DNA of 64,000 nucleotides, taken from positions 1 through 64,000 of the forward strand of contig NZ_BAYE01000009.1 in NCBI RefSeq assembly GCF_000685095.1. Reading direction: 5' to 3'. Positions within the stretch are counted from its first letter, which is position 1. The number at the start of each line of letters is the position of its first letter. The notes under the pieces were generated by a model. The model made no database searches. It saw only the letters and a list, made by a program, of their open reading frames with translations, and had not been told where the DNA came from. Position numbers and translations under genes: made by a program. This document shows positions 42,683 to 50,091 of the stretch, one piece after another. Source of the DNA: Paraburkholderia caledonica NBRC 102488 (GTDB lineage Bacteria; Pseudomonadota; Gammaproteobacteria; Burkholderiales; Burkholderiaceae).

Positions 42683-44047
42683 TTACGCAACCTCTTTCCT
42701 GTTGAGCATGCTTCTTAGCGCGAGTCCGGCGAAACCGCCGAGCGCCGCCATCGCGGCCACATAGCCGAAGTACAGCTGATAGCCGAATACGCCCGGGAAC
42801 GTCTGCGTCAGGTATCCGTTGATGAGCGGCAGAAACACATCGGGCGAATAGCCAAGTACGGAGATGAGACCGATTGCAAGGCCCATCGTGGAAACCGGAA
42901 TGTTGCAGCGATCCAGCAGCGACCAGTAAAGCCCGCGAATCGCGTAGGTCAGGATGCCGATGAACAGCACGAGAAAGACCAGCAGCACATGGCTCGAAAT
43001 ACGCGGTGCGGCCATCAGTCCGACCAGCGACAGCGCGGCGAGGAAGAGCGCGATAACCAGCACGGACACCTTCGAATAACGATCGCCGAGAAAGCCGCCG
43101 CCAATGCCGCCGATGGGTCGCATCCACAGCTTCAGGGTGGTGATCGTGCCGGCCATTACGACCGTGAGGCCAATATCGCCTTCGTGCAGATAGGCAGAAA
43201 AGCTATAGGTCGCCCAGAACACCTGGTAGCCGCAGAACACAATGGCTGCGACGAGCCACAGTTCGGGAATTTTCGCGAGCGTTGCGAGATCGGCGAGCAC
43301 GTTGCTGCGCTGACGCGCTGCGCGAATCGCGGCGTCGGCGCGGGGACCCTGCTCGCCTTGCGGATCCTTCACGAGCACGAGCACGACGCCGAGTGCGATG
43401 CACAGGAACGCGTACATGTAGACGACCATTCGGAAGCCGGCTGCGACCGTCTCGCCTTTCGTCTGCGTGGCCCACGCGAACAGCGTGATCGCGATCGTTG
43501 CGAGCATCGCTTCGATGAGACCGCGCCCGCCGTCGAGCAGGCCGAAGAAGCGGCCTTGCTCGTTCGTGCCGGCAATCATCGTGACGCGCTTGATGACGGC
43601 CGCCCAGAAGGTGAGGCCGGTCGACAGACCCCAGCCGCCGAAGATCAACATCAGCATAGGAAACGACGGCGCGCTCGAATACCACAGCCCGAGCGCACCG
43701 GTTGCGATCAGTGAGAAACAGATCAGCATGCGTGGCGCGATGCGATCCGCGAGCCAGCCGCTCGGCAGGTAGCTCAGCAAGAAGATGGTACCGAGCGACG
43801 AGTACAGATAGCCGAGCTGGCTATCGGTGATATGGAACACTTCCAGCATGGTCGGCTGATAGACCTGCCGCAGATACAGAATCGGATAGATCGCGCCGGC
43901 GGCGAGCACCAGCAACATCAGCTGCGTATAGCGGCGCCCCTTTGTTTGTTGCAGCGCGGCTTGCTCGTCGGCTTTCATGCCGGCTTCCATCTCGCCTAAC
44001 GCGAGCGCAGCCGGGGTCGAAGACGATTGAACGGGTTGAGATGACAC
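42683..44047 (-). CDS. MFS transporter
   Basis: A 454-residue, 12-helix carrier. The GTG at 44047 has a perfect AGGAGG six bases upstream and is preferred over an upstream ATG. Features include LLVLAAGAIYPILYLRQVYQ in helix 1, YLPSGWLADRIAPRMLICFS after helix 2 and EQGRFFGLLDGGRGLIEAML. This resembles the opine/sugar acid branch of the family. It is followed without a gap by the enolase-superfamily gene and is presumably the importer for that pathway. Confidence 0.88.
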   Translation of the reverse strand: MSSQPVQSSSTPAALALGEMEAGMKADEQAALQQTKGRRYTQLMLLVLAAGAIYPILYLRQVYQPTMLEVFHITDSQLGYLYSSLGTIFLLSYLPSGWLADRIAPRMLICFSLIATGALGLWYSSAPSFPMLMLIFGGWGLSTGLTFWAAVIKRVTMIAGTNEQGRFFGLLDGGRGLIEAMLATIAITLFAWATQTKGETVAAGFRMVVYMYAFLCIALGVVLVLVKDPQGEQGPRADAAIRAARQRSNVLADLATLAKIPELWLVAAIVFCGYQVFWATYSFSAYLHEGDIGLTVVMAGTITTLKLWMRPIGGIGGGFLGDRYSKVSVLVIALFLAALSLVGLMAAPRISSHVLLVFLVLFIGILTYAIRGLYWSLLDRCNIPVSTMGLAIGLISVLGYSPDVFLPLINGYLTQTFPGVFGYQLYFGYVAAMAALGGFAGLALRSMLNRKEVA

Positions 44048-44207
44048 GTGAGCCTCCTGACAGGCACAGCGCCGACTGAGCGGCCTGTGCGTCTCCAATA
44101 TGTTTTGTTATGAGAGGCAGCGCTTCGCTGTCTCTGGACGAAGCAAGGCAAACGCACGCCGTGCCTTGCGGACTGCTATGCGCGGCGCGGCGCGCGCCGG
44201 TTCGACC

Positions 44208-45653
44208 TTAGTACTTCATGACGACGAGACGGGTCTGCGTGAATTCGAGCATGCCGTGCTTGCCGTCGTCGCCGCCGAGCCCCGAGCGCTTCCAGCCAGC
44301 ATGGAAGCCCTGATACGGATCGGCCGGCGTGCGGTTCACATAGAGTTCGCCGGCCTCGATACCGTTGGCGACTTTCATCGCGTTGCGGTAGTTCTCGGTG
44401 TAGAGCACTGAGGACAAGCCGAACTGGTGGTCGTTGGCCATGTCGAGCGCTTCATCGAGCGTCCGGTATTTAACGACCGGCATGACCGGACCGAAGGTCT
44501 CTTCCTGCACGATCTCCATGTCCTGACGGCAGTTCGACAGCAGCGTGGCAGGATAGAAAAAGCCTTTGCGCCCGGCCGACGCAGGGAGCTCGCCGCCCGT
44601 CTCCAGCGTGGCGCCCGCTGCAATCGCCCGCTCGACCATCGCGTGGATCGACTGACGCGACGCTTCATTCACGAGCGGACCCATCAGCGAAGGTTGCTCG
44701 CTGCGGTCGCCGAATTCGACCGCGCTCATGTGGCGCTTGAGCAGCGCGACGAAGCGGTCGTGCACGCTTTCGTGCACGTAGACACGTTCGATCGCCGTGC
44801 AAAGCTGCCCGCAATGCGTGGTCTTCGAGGCGACCAGTTCACGCGCGGCTCTTTCGAGATCGGCATCGGCCTCGATGATGGCGGGCGTCTTGCCGCCCAG
44901 TTCGAGCGACGGCTTGGCGATGTTCTCCTTGCAGTACTCGAGCACCTTGCGGCCCGCGCCGACGCTGCCCGTCAGCGTGATCATGCCGATCCTGGGATGC
45001 GTGCAAAGCGCCTCGGCAGTCGCATGGTTCATGGCCAGAATATTGACGACGCCCGCGGGCAGGCCGGCCTTCTCGACTGCCTTCGCGATTTCGAATGCGG
45101 AGGTCGGCGTGTTGTTGCTCGGGCGAACAACCACCGTGTTGCCGGCGATCAGCGCAGGCGCCACCTTGCGCATGAACGTATAGACCGGATAGTTGAACGG
45201 AATCAGGCACGCGACCACGCCGATGGGCTCCCGATGCAGCACGAGGTTTTCATCGGGCGAATCGCTTGGAATCACCTCGCCTTCGATGCGGCGTGCCCAC
45301 TCTGCGTGGTAACGCGTGATCTGACCGGCGTAGACGGCTTCGCTGGTTGCGTCGGCGACGCTCTTGCCCGACTCCAGCGCAAGCGCGGCGCCAATGTCCG
45401 GCGCGCATTCGGTCAACGCGTCGGCGAGCTTATGCAGATACGCGCCCCGCTCCGTGGAAGGCAGCTTGCGCCACGCCTTCTGGGCGACCGCCGCGGCGTC
45501 CACTGCTGCAATGACGTCGGCGTGGCTCGCGGCCGTGACGTGCGCAATCAGCGCTTCGGTGGCGGGGTTGTAGACGGCGATCAATTCGTGATCGGCAGAA
45601 CCGGCGGCGGGTTCGAGGAAACGGCCATTGGCAAAGTTCCGGTCGAGTCGCAT
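44208..45653 (-). CDS. NAD(P)-dependent aldehyde dehydrogenase
   Basis: A 481-residue enzyme from ATG 45653 (AGGAGAC upstream). Key features are IPFNYPVYTFMRKVAPALIA in the cofactor-binding region, the Gly motif ITLTGSVGAGRKVLEYC, the catalytic Glu in LELGGKTPAI and the catalytic Cys in HCGQLCTAIERVYVHES. Sequence style (QLCTAIERVYV, EEPxxP-like EETFGPVMPVVKYRTLDEAL) is close to lactaldehyde/glycolaldehyde dehydrogenases. It is first in the catabolic set ALDH-MFS-dehydratase-GMC and would oxidise the aldehyde produced by the GMC enzyme or from a downstream aldol cleavage. Confidence 0.92.
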   Translation of the reverse strand: MRLDRNFANGRFLEPAAGSADHELIAVYNPATEALIAHVTAASHADVIAAVDAAAVAQKAWRKLPSTERGAYLHKLADALTECAPDIGAALALESGKSVADATSEAVYAGQITRYHAEWARRIEGEVIPSDSPDENLVLHREPIGVVACLIPFNYPVYTFMRKVAPALIAGNTVVVRPSNNTPTSAFEIAKAVEKAGLPAGVVNILAMNHATAEALCTHPRIGMITLTGSVGAGRKVLEYCKENIAKPSLELGGKTPAIIEADADLERAARELVASKTTHCGQLCTAIERVYVHESVHDRFVALLKRHMSAVEFGDRSEQPSLMGPLVNEASRQSIHAMVERAIAAGATLETGGELPASAGRKGFFYPATLLSNCRQDMEIVQEETFGPVMPVVKYRTLDEALDMANDHQFGLSSVLYTENYRNAMKVANGIEAGELYVNRTPADPYQGFHAGWKRSGLGGDDGKHGMLEFTQTRLVVMKY

Positions 45654-45694
45654 GTTTGTCTCCTTCTTCTTGCTGTGCTGGAAGCGCATGGCCA

Positions 45695-45764
45695 GTCATA
45701 TCCGGCTACATGCGAAAGTGCATGGACGGAATTTTTGTCTGGGTCATGACCGGCCACAAGCGAA
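45695..45764. repeat. Imperfect 22-bp direct repeats between ALDH and porin genes
   Basis: Copies at 45695-45716 and 45743-45764 match at 18 of 22 positions and share the core CCGGCYACAWGCGAA. They are 48 bp apart. A GCGAATAATTCGC palindrome overlaps the end of the second copy. Their place in the divergent promoter region suggests regulator-binding sites. Confidence 0.5.
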
Positions 45765-45923
45765 TAATTCGCGGGACAAACATTCGAAAAAATCACGTTT
45801 ATCCAGGGATGTGCCTCATTCGAGAACCGGCTCACGAATTGCAGAATCCGGGCTTCGCCAAAAAGCAGCGGCCGCGCCGAGCCTCGGCCACACGCCGCTC
45901 ATTACCAACGTCTGGAGCTCTCG

Positions 45924-47093
45924 ATGATAAAAAAGACCTTGTCCGCCACCGCTACCCTCAGTGCGCTCGCAGCCCTTGCGTCACTGGCCGCTCCGTGCGC
46001 GTTCGCACAAAGCAGCGTGACGCTCTATGGCGTGCTCGACGAAGGCCTCGACTACACGAACAACGCCGGGCACGGCGCAGTGTGGGAAATGGCAAGCGGC
46101 TACGCGCAGGGCAGCCGTTGGGGCCTGAAGGGGTCAGAGGATCTGGGCGGCGGCATGAAAGCCGTGTTTCAGCTGGAAAACGGCTTCGACGTGAACTCGG
46201 GGCGGCTCGGTCAGGGTGGCCGCATGTTCGGACGCCAGGCATATGTGGGATTGAGCGACAGCCGCTTCGGCACGCTCACGTTCGGCCGCCAGTACGATTC
46301 GGTTGTGGATTACCTCGCGCAGACCACGGCTAACGGCAACTGGGCCGGCTACCTGTTCGCGCATCCATACGACAACGACAACACCGACAACTCGTTCCGG
46401 CTAGGCAACAGCGTGAAGTACACGAGCCCCGACATAGCGGGCCTGCAGTTCGGGGGCGTCTACAGCTTCAGCAACGACACCAACTTCGCCAATAACCGCG
46501 CGTACAGCTTTGGCGCCCAGTATGCAACCGGCGGTCTGCTGATCGCGGCGGCCTATTTGCAGGCAAACAATCCCGGCATGGGAGCGACAGGCGCGATCAC
46601 CGCGAACGACGCGAGCTTTATCGCCGCACGCATGCGCGTTTTCGGCGGCGGCATCGGCTATACATTCGGCCCGGCGACCGTCGGCTTCGCTTATACGAAC
46701 TCCACGTATAAGAGCCCGACCGGCAATGGCTATATCGGCGTTCCGGTCGCGGCGCCGGGCGTCGAATTGAACACGCTCAAGTATCAGAACTTCGAAGTGA
46801 ACGGCAAATATCAGTTCACGCCCGCATTTTTCGTCGGTGCTCAGTACGTGTACACGATCGAGAACTACGATGCATCGTCAGGCAGCGTGAAGCCGAAAAT
46901 CCACTCGGTCGGACTGATGGCGGACTACAACCTCTCCAAACGCACAGACGTGTATGTGCAGGGCGAGTACCAGAAGGTCACGGGAGACTCGACCCATTCG
47001 ATTCTCGACAACGCGTTTATTCCGGGTGTGCAGGCGCCTTCGTCGACGAGCACGCAGGTCGCCGTGCGGGTTGCGCTGAGGCACAAGTTCTAA
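45924..47093 (+). CDS. Gram-negative porin (Burkholderia OmpC-like)
   Basis: A 389-residue outer-membrane protein. The signal peptide MIKKTLSATATLSALAALAS ends in AFA before QSSVTLYG. The typical porin start SSVTLYGVLDEGLDYTNNAG is followed by SRWGLKGSEDLGGGMKAVFQ, GRQAYVGLSDSRFGTLTFGR (constriction loop region) and the C-terminal Phe of ALRHKF needed for outer-membrane assembly. It should form trimers allowing small solutes through. It is divergent from the ALDH gene of the catabolic cluster and may supply its substrate. GGAGCTCTCG precedes ATG 45924. Confidence 0.93.
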   Translation: MIKKTLSATATLSALAALASLAAPCAFAQSSVTLYGVLDEGLDYTNNAGHGAVWEMASGYAQGSRWGLKGSEDLGGGMKAVFQLENGFDVNSGRLGQGGRMFGRQAYVGLSDSRFGTLTFGRQYDSVVDYLAQTTANGNWAGYLFAHPYDNDNTDNSFRLGNSVKYTSPDIAGLQFGGVYSFSNDTNFANNRAYSFGAQYATGGLLIAAAYLQANNPGMGATGAITANDASFIAARMRVFGGGIGYTFGPATVGFAYTNSTYKSPTGNGYIGVPVAAPGVELNTLKYQNFEVNGKYQFTPAFFVGAQYVYTIENYDASSGSVKPKIHSVGLMADYNLSKRTDVYVQGEYQKVTGDSTHSILDNAFIPGVQAPSSTSTQVAVRVALRHKF

Positions 47094-47105
47094 CGCACGC
47101 CCTCG

Positions 47106-47594
47106 CTATTTGCCGTCGGGCATGTTGCCTTTCACGAGGCGCGCGCTCGACAGGATCAGCAACGCAATCACCACGCTGAGGATCGCCGTGGCCTCGCGCC
47201 CGAGGCCCGCGGCCACACCGACGCCGGCGCTGAGCCAGAGGCTTGCCGCCGTCGTCAGGCCGCGCACCTCGCGCTGCGCACTGAGCTTCATGATGGCGCC
47301 CGCGCCGAGAAAGCCGATGCCGGACACGAGCCCTTGCAGCACGCGGCTCATGTTGTCTTGTGAGAAGCCGGCTTGCAGCGGCACCACGACGAACAGGGCT
47401 GCGCCCACCGCGACCATCATGTGCGTGCGCATACCGGCGTCGCGCCGCGATATTTCCCGCTCGAAACCGAGCACGCCGCCCAGTATCAACGCGAGCCCGA
47501 GACGCATCAGCACCTGCGTTACATCGGCTGGATCGCCGAGATCCGAGAATTCTGCCTTGGCCGTTGCCCACACGGCCTGCCATCCACTGTTCAT
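47106..47594 (-). CDS. MgtC/SapB family protein
   Basis: A 162-residue inner-membrane protein with four hydrophobic segments. MgtC marks are LMRLGLALILGGVLGFEREI, AGMRTHMMVAVGAALFVVVP and SGIGFLGAGAIMKLSAQREV, with RGLTTAASLWLSAGVGVAAG following. It lacks the C-terminal cytoplasmic ACT-like domain of Salmonella MgtC, like the shorter SapB-type members. These proteins influence magnesium homeostasis or ATP synthase activity. It is convergent with the porin gene, 12 bp apart. ATG 47594 is preferred over ATG 47624. Confidence 0.9.
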   Translation of the reverse strand: MNSGWQAVWATAKAEFSDLGDPADVTQVLMRLGLALILGGVLGFEREISRRDAGMRTHMMVAVGAALFVVVPLQAGFSQDNMSRVLQGLVSGIGFLGAGAIMKLSAQREVRGLTTAASLWLSAGVGVAAGLGREATAILSVVIALLILSSARLVKGNMPDGK

Positions 47595-47718
47595 GTAATT
47601 GCCCCGACGTTTGCGAAACGCCAAGCATAGCCGGGATGAGCACGCGTGGGCCGCAGAGGCCGGCGATCAATATCAGGCGCGCTGCGCGTTGCGCGAACTA
47701 CGTATCACGCATCACGTA

Positions 47719-48402
47719 TCAGGCGCCCGAGACTTTCTTCACGAATGCGCTGACCACTGCTTCAAGTTCCTTCGTGATCGAAGTCATGACGCCGGCCACG
47801 ACTGCGAACTCGCGGCCGGTCACGTTCGTGCGGCTTGCCACGATCTGACCGTTGAAGGACACGATATGCGCTTCTTTCGCGATCGACTTGATCCGATCGA
47901 TCAACTGCTGCTGCTCTTTCTTCTGGGCACGCGCAATACGGCGGCTTTCCTGTTCGTAGACCGCTGTGACGCCATGTAAGTCGCCTAGCAACGGCTCCGC
48001 CGACGCGATCAGGACTTCCAGAGCACTTTCGGCGTTCGAAGCCTCGCGCGCTATGGCGTCGAGCGCCGCGTGCGCCAGGGCGATGAAGTTCGTGATCCTC
48101 TTCTCGACGTGTCCGCTGGTGCTATCGCTGCGGTTCCCATGAAAAGCCTCGCGCAGAGCGGGCGAAAAGAGTCCCGGCAGACCGTCGCGGCCTTGCACCA
48201 GTGCCGCATGACTGTCCGCAAACGTGCGCAACGTCTCCTGCGCGATGGCGAGCGCGCCGTCGCTACGACGCAGCGCGAGCATGGCCTTGAACACGATGCG
48301 CTGCGAAAGCATCCGTTGACGTCCTGCCATGTTGATCAACGAGCTCAACACTTCGCTGGACACGTCCACTTGCGCCGGGAGCCGTTCTATTGTTGTGAGC
48401 AT
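47719..48402 (-). CDS. Soluble PilJ/NIT-type sensor domain protein
   Basis: A 227-residue protein without membrane segments. The segment INMAGRQRMLSQRIVFKAML near residues 23-42 is the PilJ/NarX-type sensor motif, the part that binds nitrate in NarX-like sensors. The C-terminal half is a helical hairpin resembling a methyl-accepting signalling tip (KEAHIVSFNGQIVASRTNV, then GREFAVVAGVM). It lies 119 bp downstream of a NarK transporter and beyond nirB, so a cytoplasmic nitrate or nitrite sensor is a reasonable inference. ATG 48402 has only a weak ribosome binding site; frames continue upstream. Confidence 0.75.
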   Translation of the reverse strand: MLTTIERLPAQVDVSSEVLSSLINMAGRQRMLSQRIVFKAMLALRRSDGALAIAQETLRTFADSHAALVQGRDGLPGLFSPALREAFHGNRSDSTSGHVEKRITNFIALAHAALDAIAREASNAESALEVLIASAEPLLGDLHGVTAVYEQESRRIARAQKKEQQQLIDRIKSIAKEAHIVSFNGQIVASRTNVTGREFAVVAGVMTSITKELEAVVSAFVKKVSGA

Positions 48403-48521
48403 ATCTACTTCGGAAGTTCCAGAGCGGCGGGTCGCGTCGGCGCGCTGTAGCTTGCACGCTGACGCGCCCGTTGACGCGCCCGTTGATGCGCTAAGTGACT
48501 GCTTTCCGTCAGCCAGTTGCC

Positions 48522-49889
48522 TTACTCGGTTGCATGAGCGTGCATCACGCCCGATTGCATCGACCACGCCATCCACGGCCGGCGCAGCGCGACGATTGCG
48601 ACAAACGCACACGCAGCCAGCGCGCCGAAGGTGGCAAAGCCCATCTGATATGAACCGGTGCTTTCCTTCGCCATGCCCATCACGACAGGCAGATAGAAAC
48701 CGCCGATGCCGCCCGCCGCGCCGACGATGCCCGACATCAGGCCGGTACGGCCGGCCCAACGATGCGGCACGAGCTGGAACGTCGCGCCATTGCCGAGGCC
48801 AAAAGCCAGGTACAGGCACAGCAGCAGTGCAATGCCGCCCGCGAGCGTCGGCATGACCGCGGCAAATACGAAGTCGCACACCGAGATGATGGCGAGCAGC
48901 ACGGTCAGTGCGCGCACGCCGGAGACCTTGTCGGCGATCAAACCGCCAAGCGGACGCACGAGCGCACCGGTCGCGGCGAGAAGTGCCATGAAAAGGCCCG
49001 CGTCGATCTTCGACAGTTGATAGAGATTGGTGAGCAGCAGCGACACATACGAGGACATACCCACGAACCCCCCGAACGTGATGCTATAGACGAGCATGAT
49101 GACCCACGTGTCGCGCTCCGCCAGCACCGCACGATAGCGCTTGGGCAGCACCGCAATGGCAAGCAGCGCGCCGATCACCGGCAACAGCAGCACACCCGTT
49201 TTGCCCGAACCGAAAATGCCCGCTTCGACCAGCAGCACAAGCACGATCAGGCCGACAAGCGTCACCACGAAGCTGCCGAATGCGCGCAGCACGCTGCCCG
49301 TCTTCACGCCGGAGTCGTTTGCCCAGAAATACAGCGTGATGCCTGCGATAGCGAGCAGAGGCAACGCACCGCCCGTTGCAGTCTGCCAGCCGTAGTGAGT
49401 GGCGAGTTGCGGGAACAGGAAACCGTCGAGCACCGCGCCGATGTTGCCCGCGGCGGCGAGTCCCAGCACGAGACCCTGTACCTTCGGCGGATAGTTGCTG
49501 CCTGCCATCGGCAATGCAACAGCGAAGCTCGCACCGCCCACGCCGAGGAACACGCCTAGCACCAGCAGCAGCGTGTACGACGGAACGGACGGCAGCAACG
49601 GCAACACGATGGTCGGCACCGCCGACAGCAGCACGCCGAGCAACGCAATGCGCTTGCCATGCGCCGATTGATAGAGGTTGCCGAGCGTCACCCGCAAGAT
49701 CGCTGCGGACAGCACGGGCACCGCGACGAGCAGGCCTTGCTGCGCCGGGGTCATCGCGATGCTCTTGCTGATGAACGGCGCGAGCGGGCCATACAGAACC
49801 CAGACCGTGAAGCCGGTATCGAAATAGAGGAAACACGCTACCAGCGCGCGCCAGTCTCCACTCTTAATGGAGCTCATCACGTTTTTCAT
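48522..49889 (-). CDS. narK: Nitrate/nitrite MFS transporter, NarK/NasA type
   Basis: A 455-residue, 12-helix carrier. The nitrate signature region GGFVGMSSYVSLLLTNLYQL lies in helix 7, and LGVGGASFAVALPMAGSNYP in helix 4-5 contains the first nitrate-signature-like Gly-rich stretch. It also has GLVLGLAAAGNIGAVLDGFL. It should import nitrate or exchange nitrate and nitrite across the inner membrane. It is downstream of nirB on the same strand, 202 bp apart, and upstream of the PilJ-domain gene. ATG 49889 follows GTGAGGATG. Confidence 0.9.
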   Translation of the reverse strand: MKNVMSSIKSGDWRALVACFLYFDTGFTVWVLYGPLAPFISKSIAMTPAQQGLLVAVPVLSAAILRVTLGNLYQSAHGKRIALLGVLLSAVPTIVLPLLPSVPSYTLLLVLGVFLGVGGASFAVALPMAGSNYPPKVQGLVLGLAAAGNIGAVLDGFLFPQLATHYGWQTATGGALPLLAIAGITLYFWANDSGVKTGSVLRAFGSFVVTLVGLIVLVLLVEAGIFGSGKTGVLLLPVIGALLAIAVLPKRYRAVLAERDTWVIMLVYSITFGGFVGMSSYVSLLLTNLYQLSKIDAGLFMALLAATGALVRPLGGLIADKVSGVRALTVLLAIISVCDFVFAAVMPTLAGGIALLLCLYLAFGLGNGATFQLVPHRWAGRTGLMSGIVGAAGGIGGFYLPVVMGMAKESTGSYQMGFATFGALAACAFVAIVALRRPWMAWSMQSGVMHAHATE

Positions 49890-50091
49890 CAGACATCCTC
49901 ACTAAACTGATTTTCGACCATCCGGCTGACTGCGTGCTTTGCCACGCACCGGAATGATCACTATGTTGAAACCCGCGTTGTTCATGCAACGTCCATGCCA
50001 TGCGGGCCTGCTTTTCGATGCAGAACTACGTGCTCCTTGAAGCTTGAATCCGATGCACACCAGCGAGTACGCGAGCCGTGACGCCAAAGAA

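Noticed and set aside
48461..48491. Short tandem repeats of GACGCGCCCGTT
   Set aside because: Only two full units and a partial one in a GC-rich gap; too short to infer a function.
49890..50091. Attenuator search in the narK leader
   Set aside because: A 6-bp stem with a six-base loop (TGCGTG, GCAAAG, CACGCA) is present, but there is no terminator with a U-run like those of nirB and the SUMT gene.
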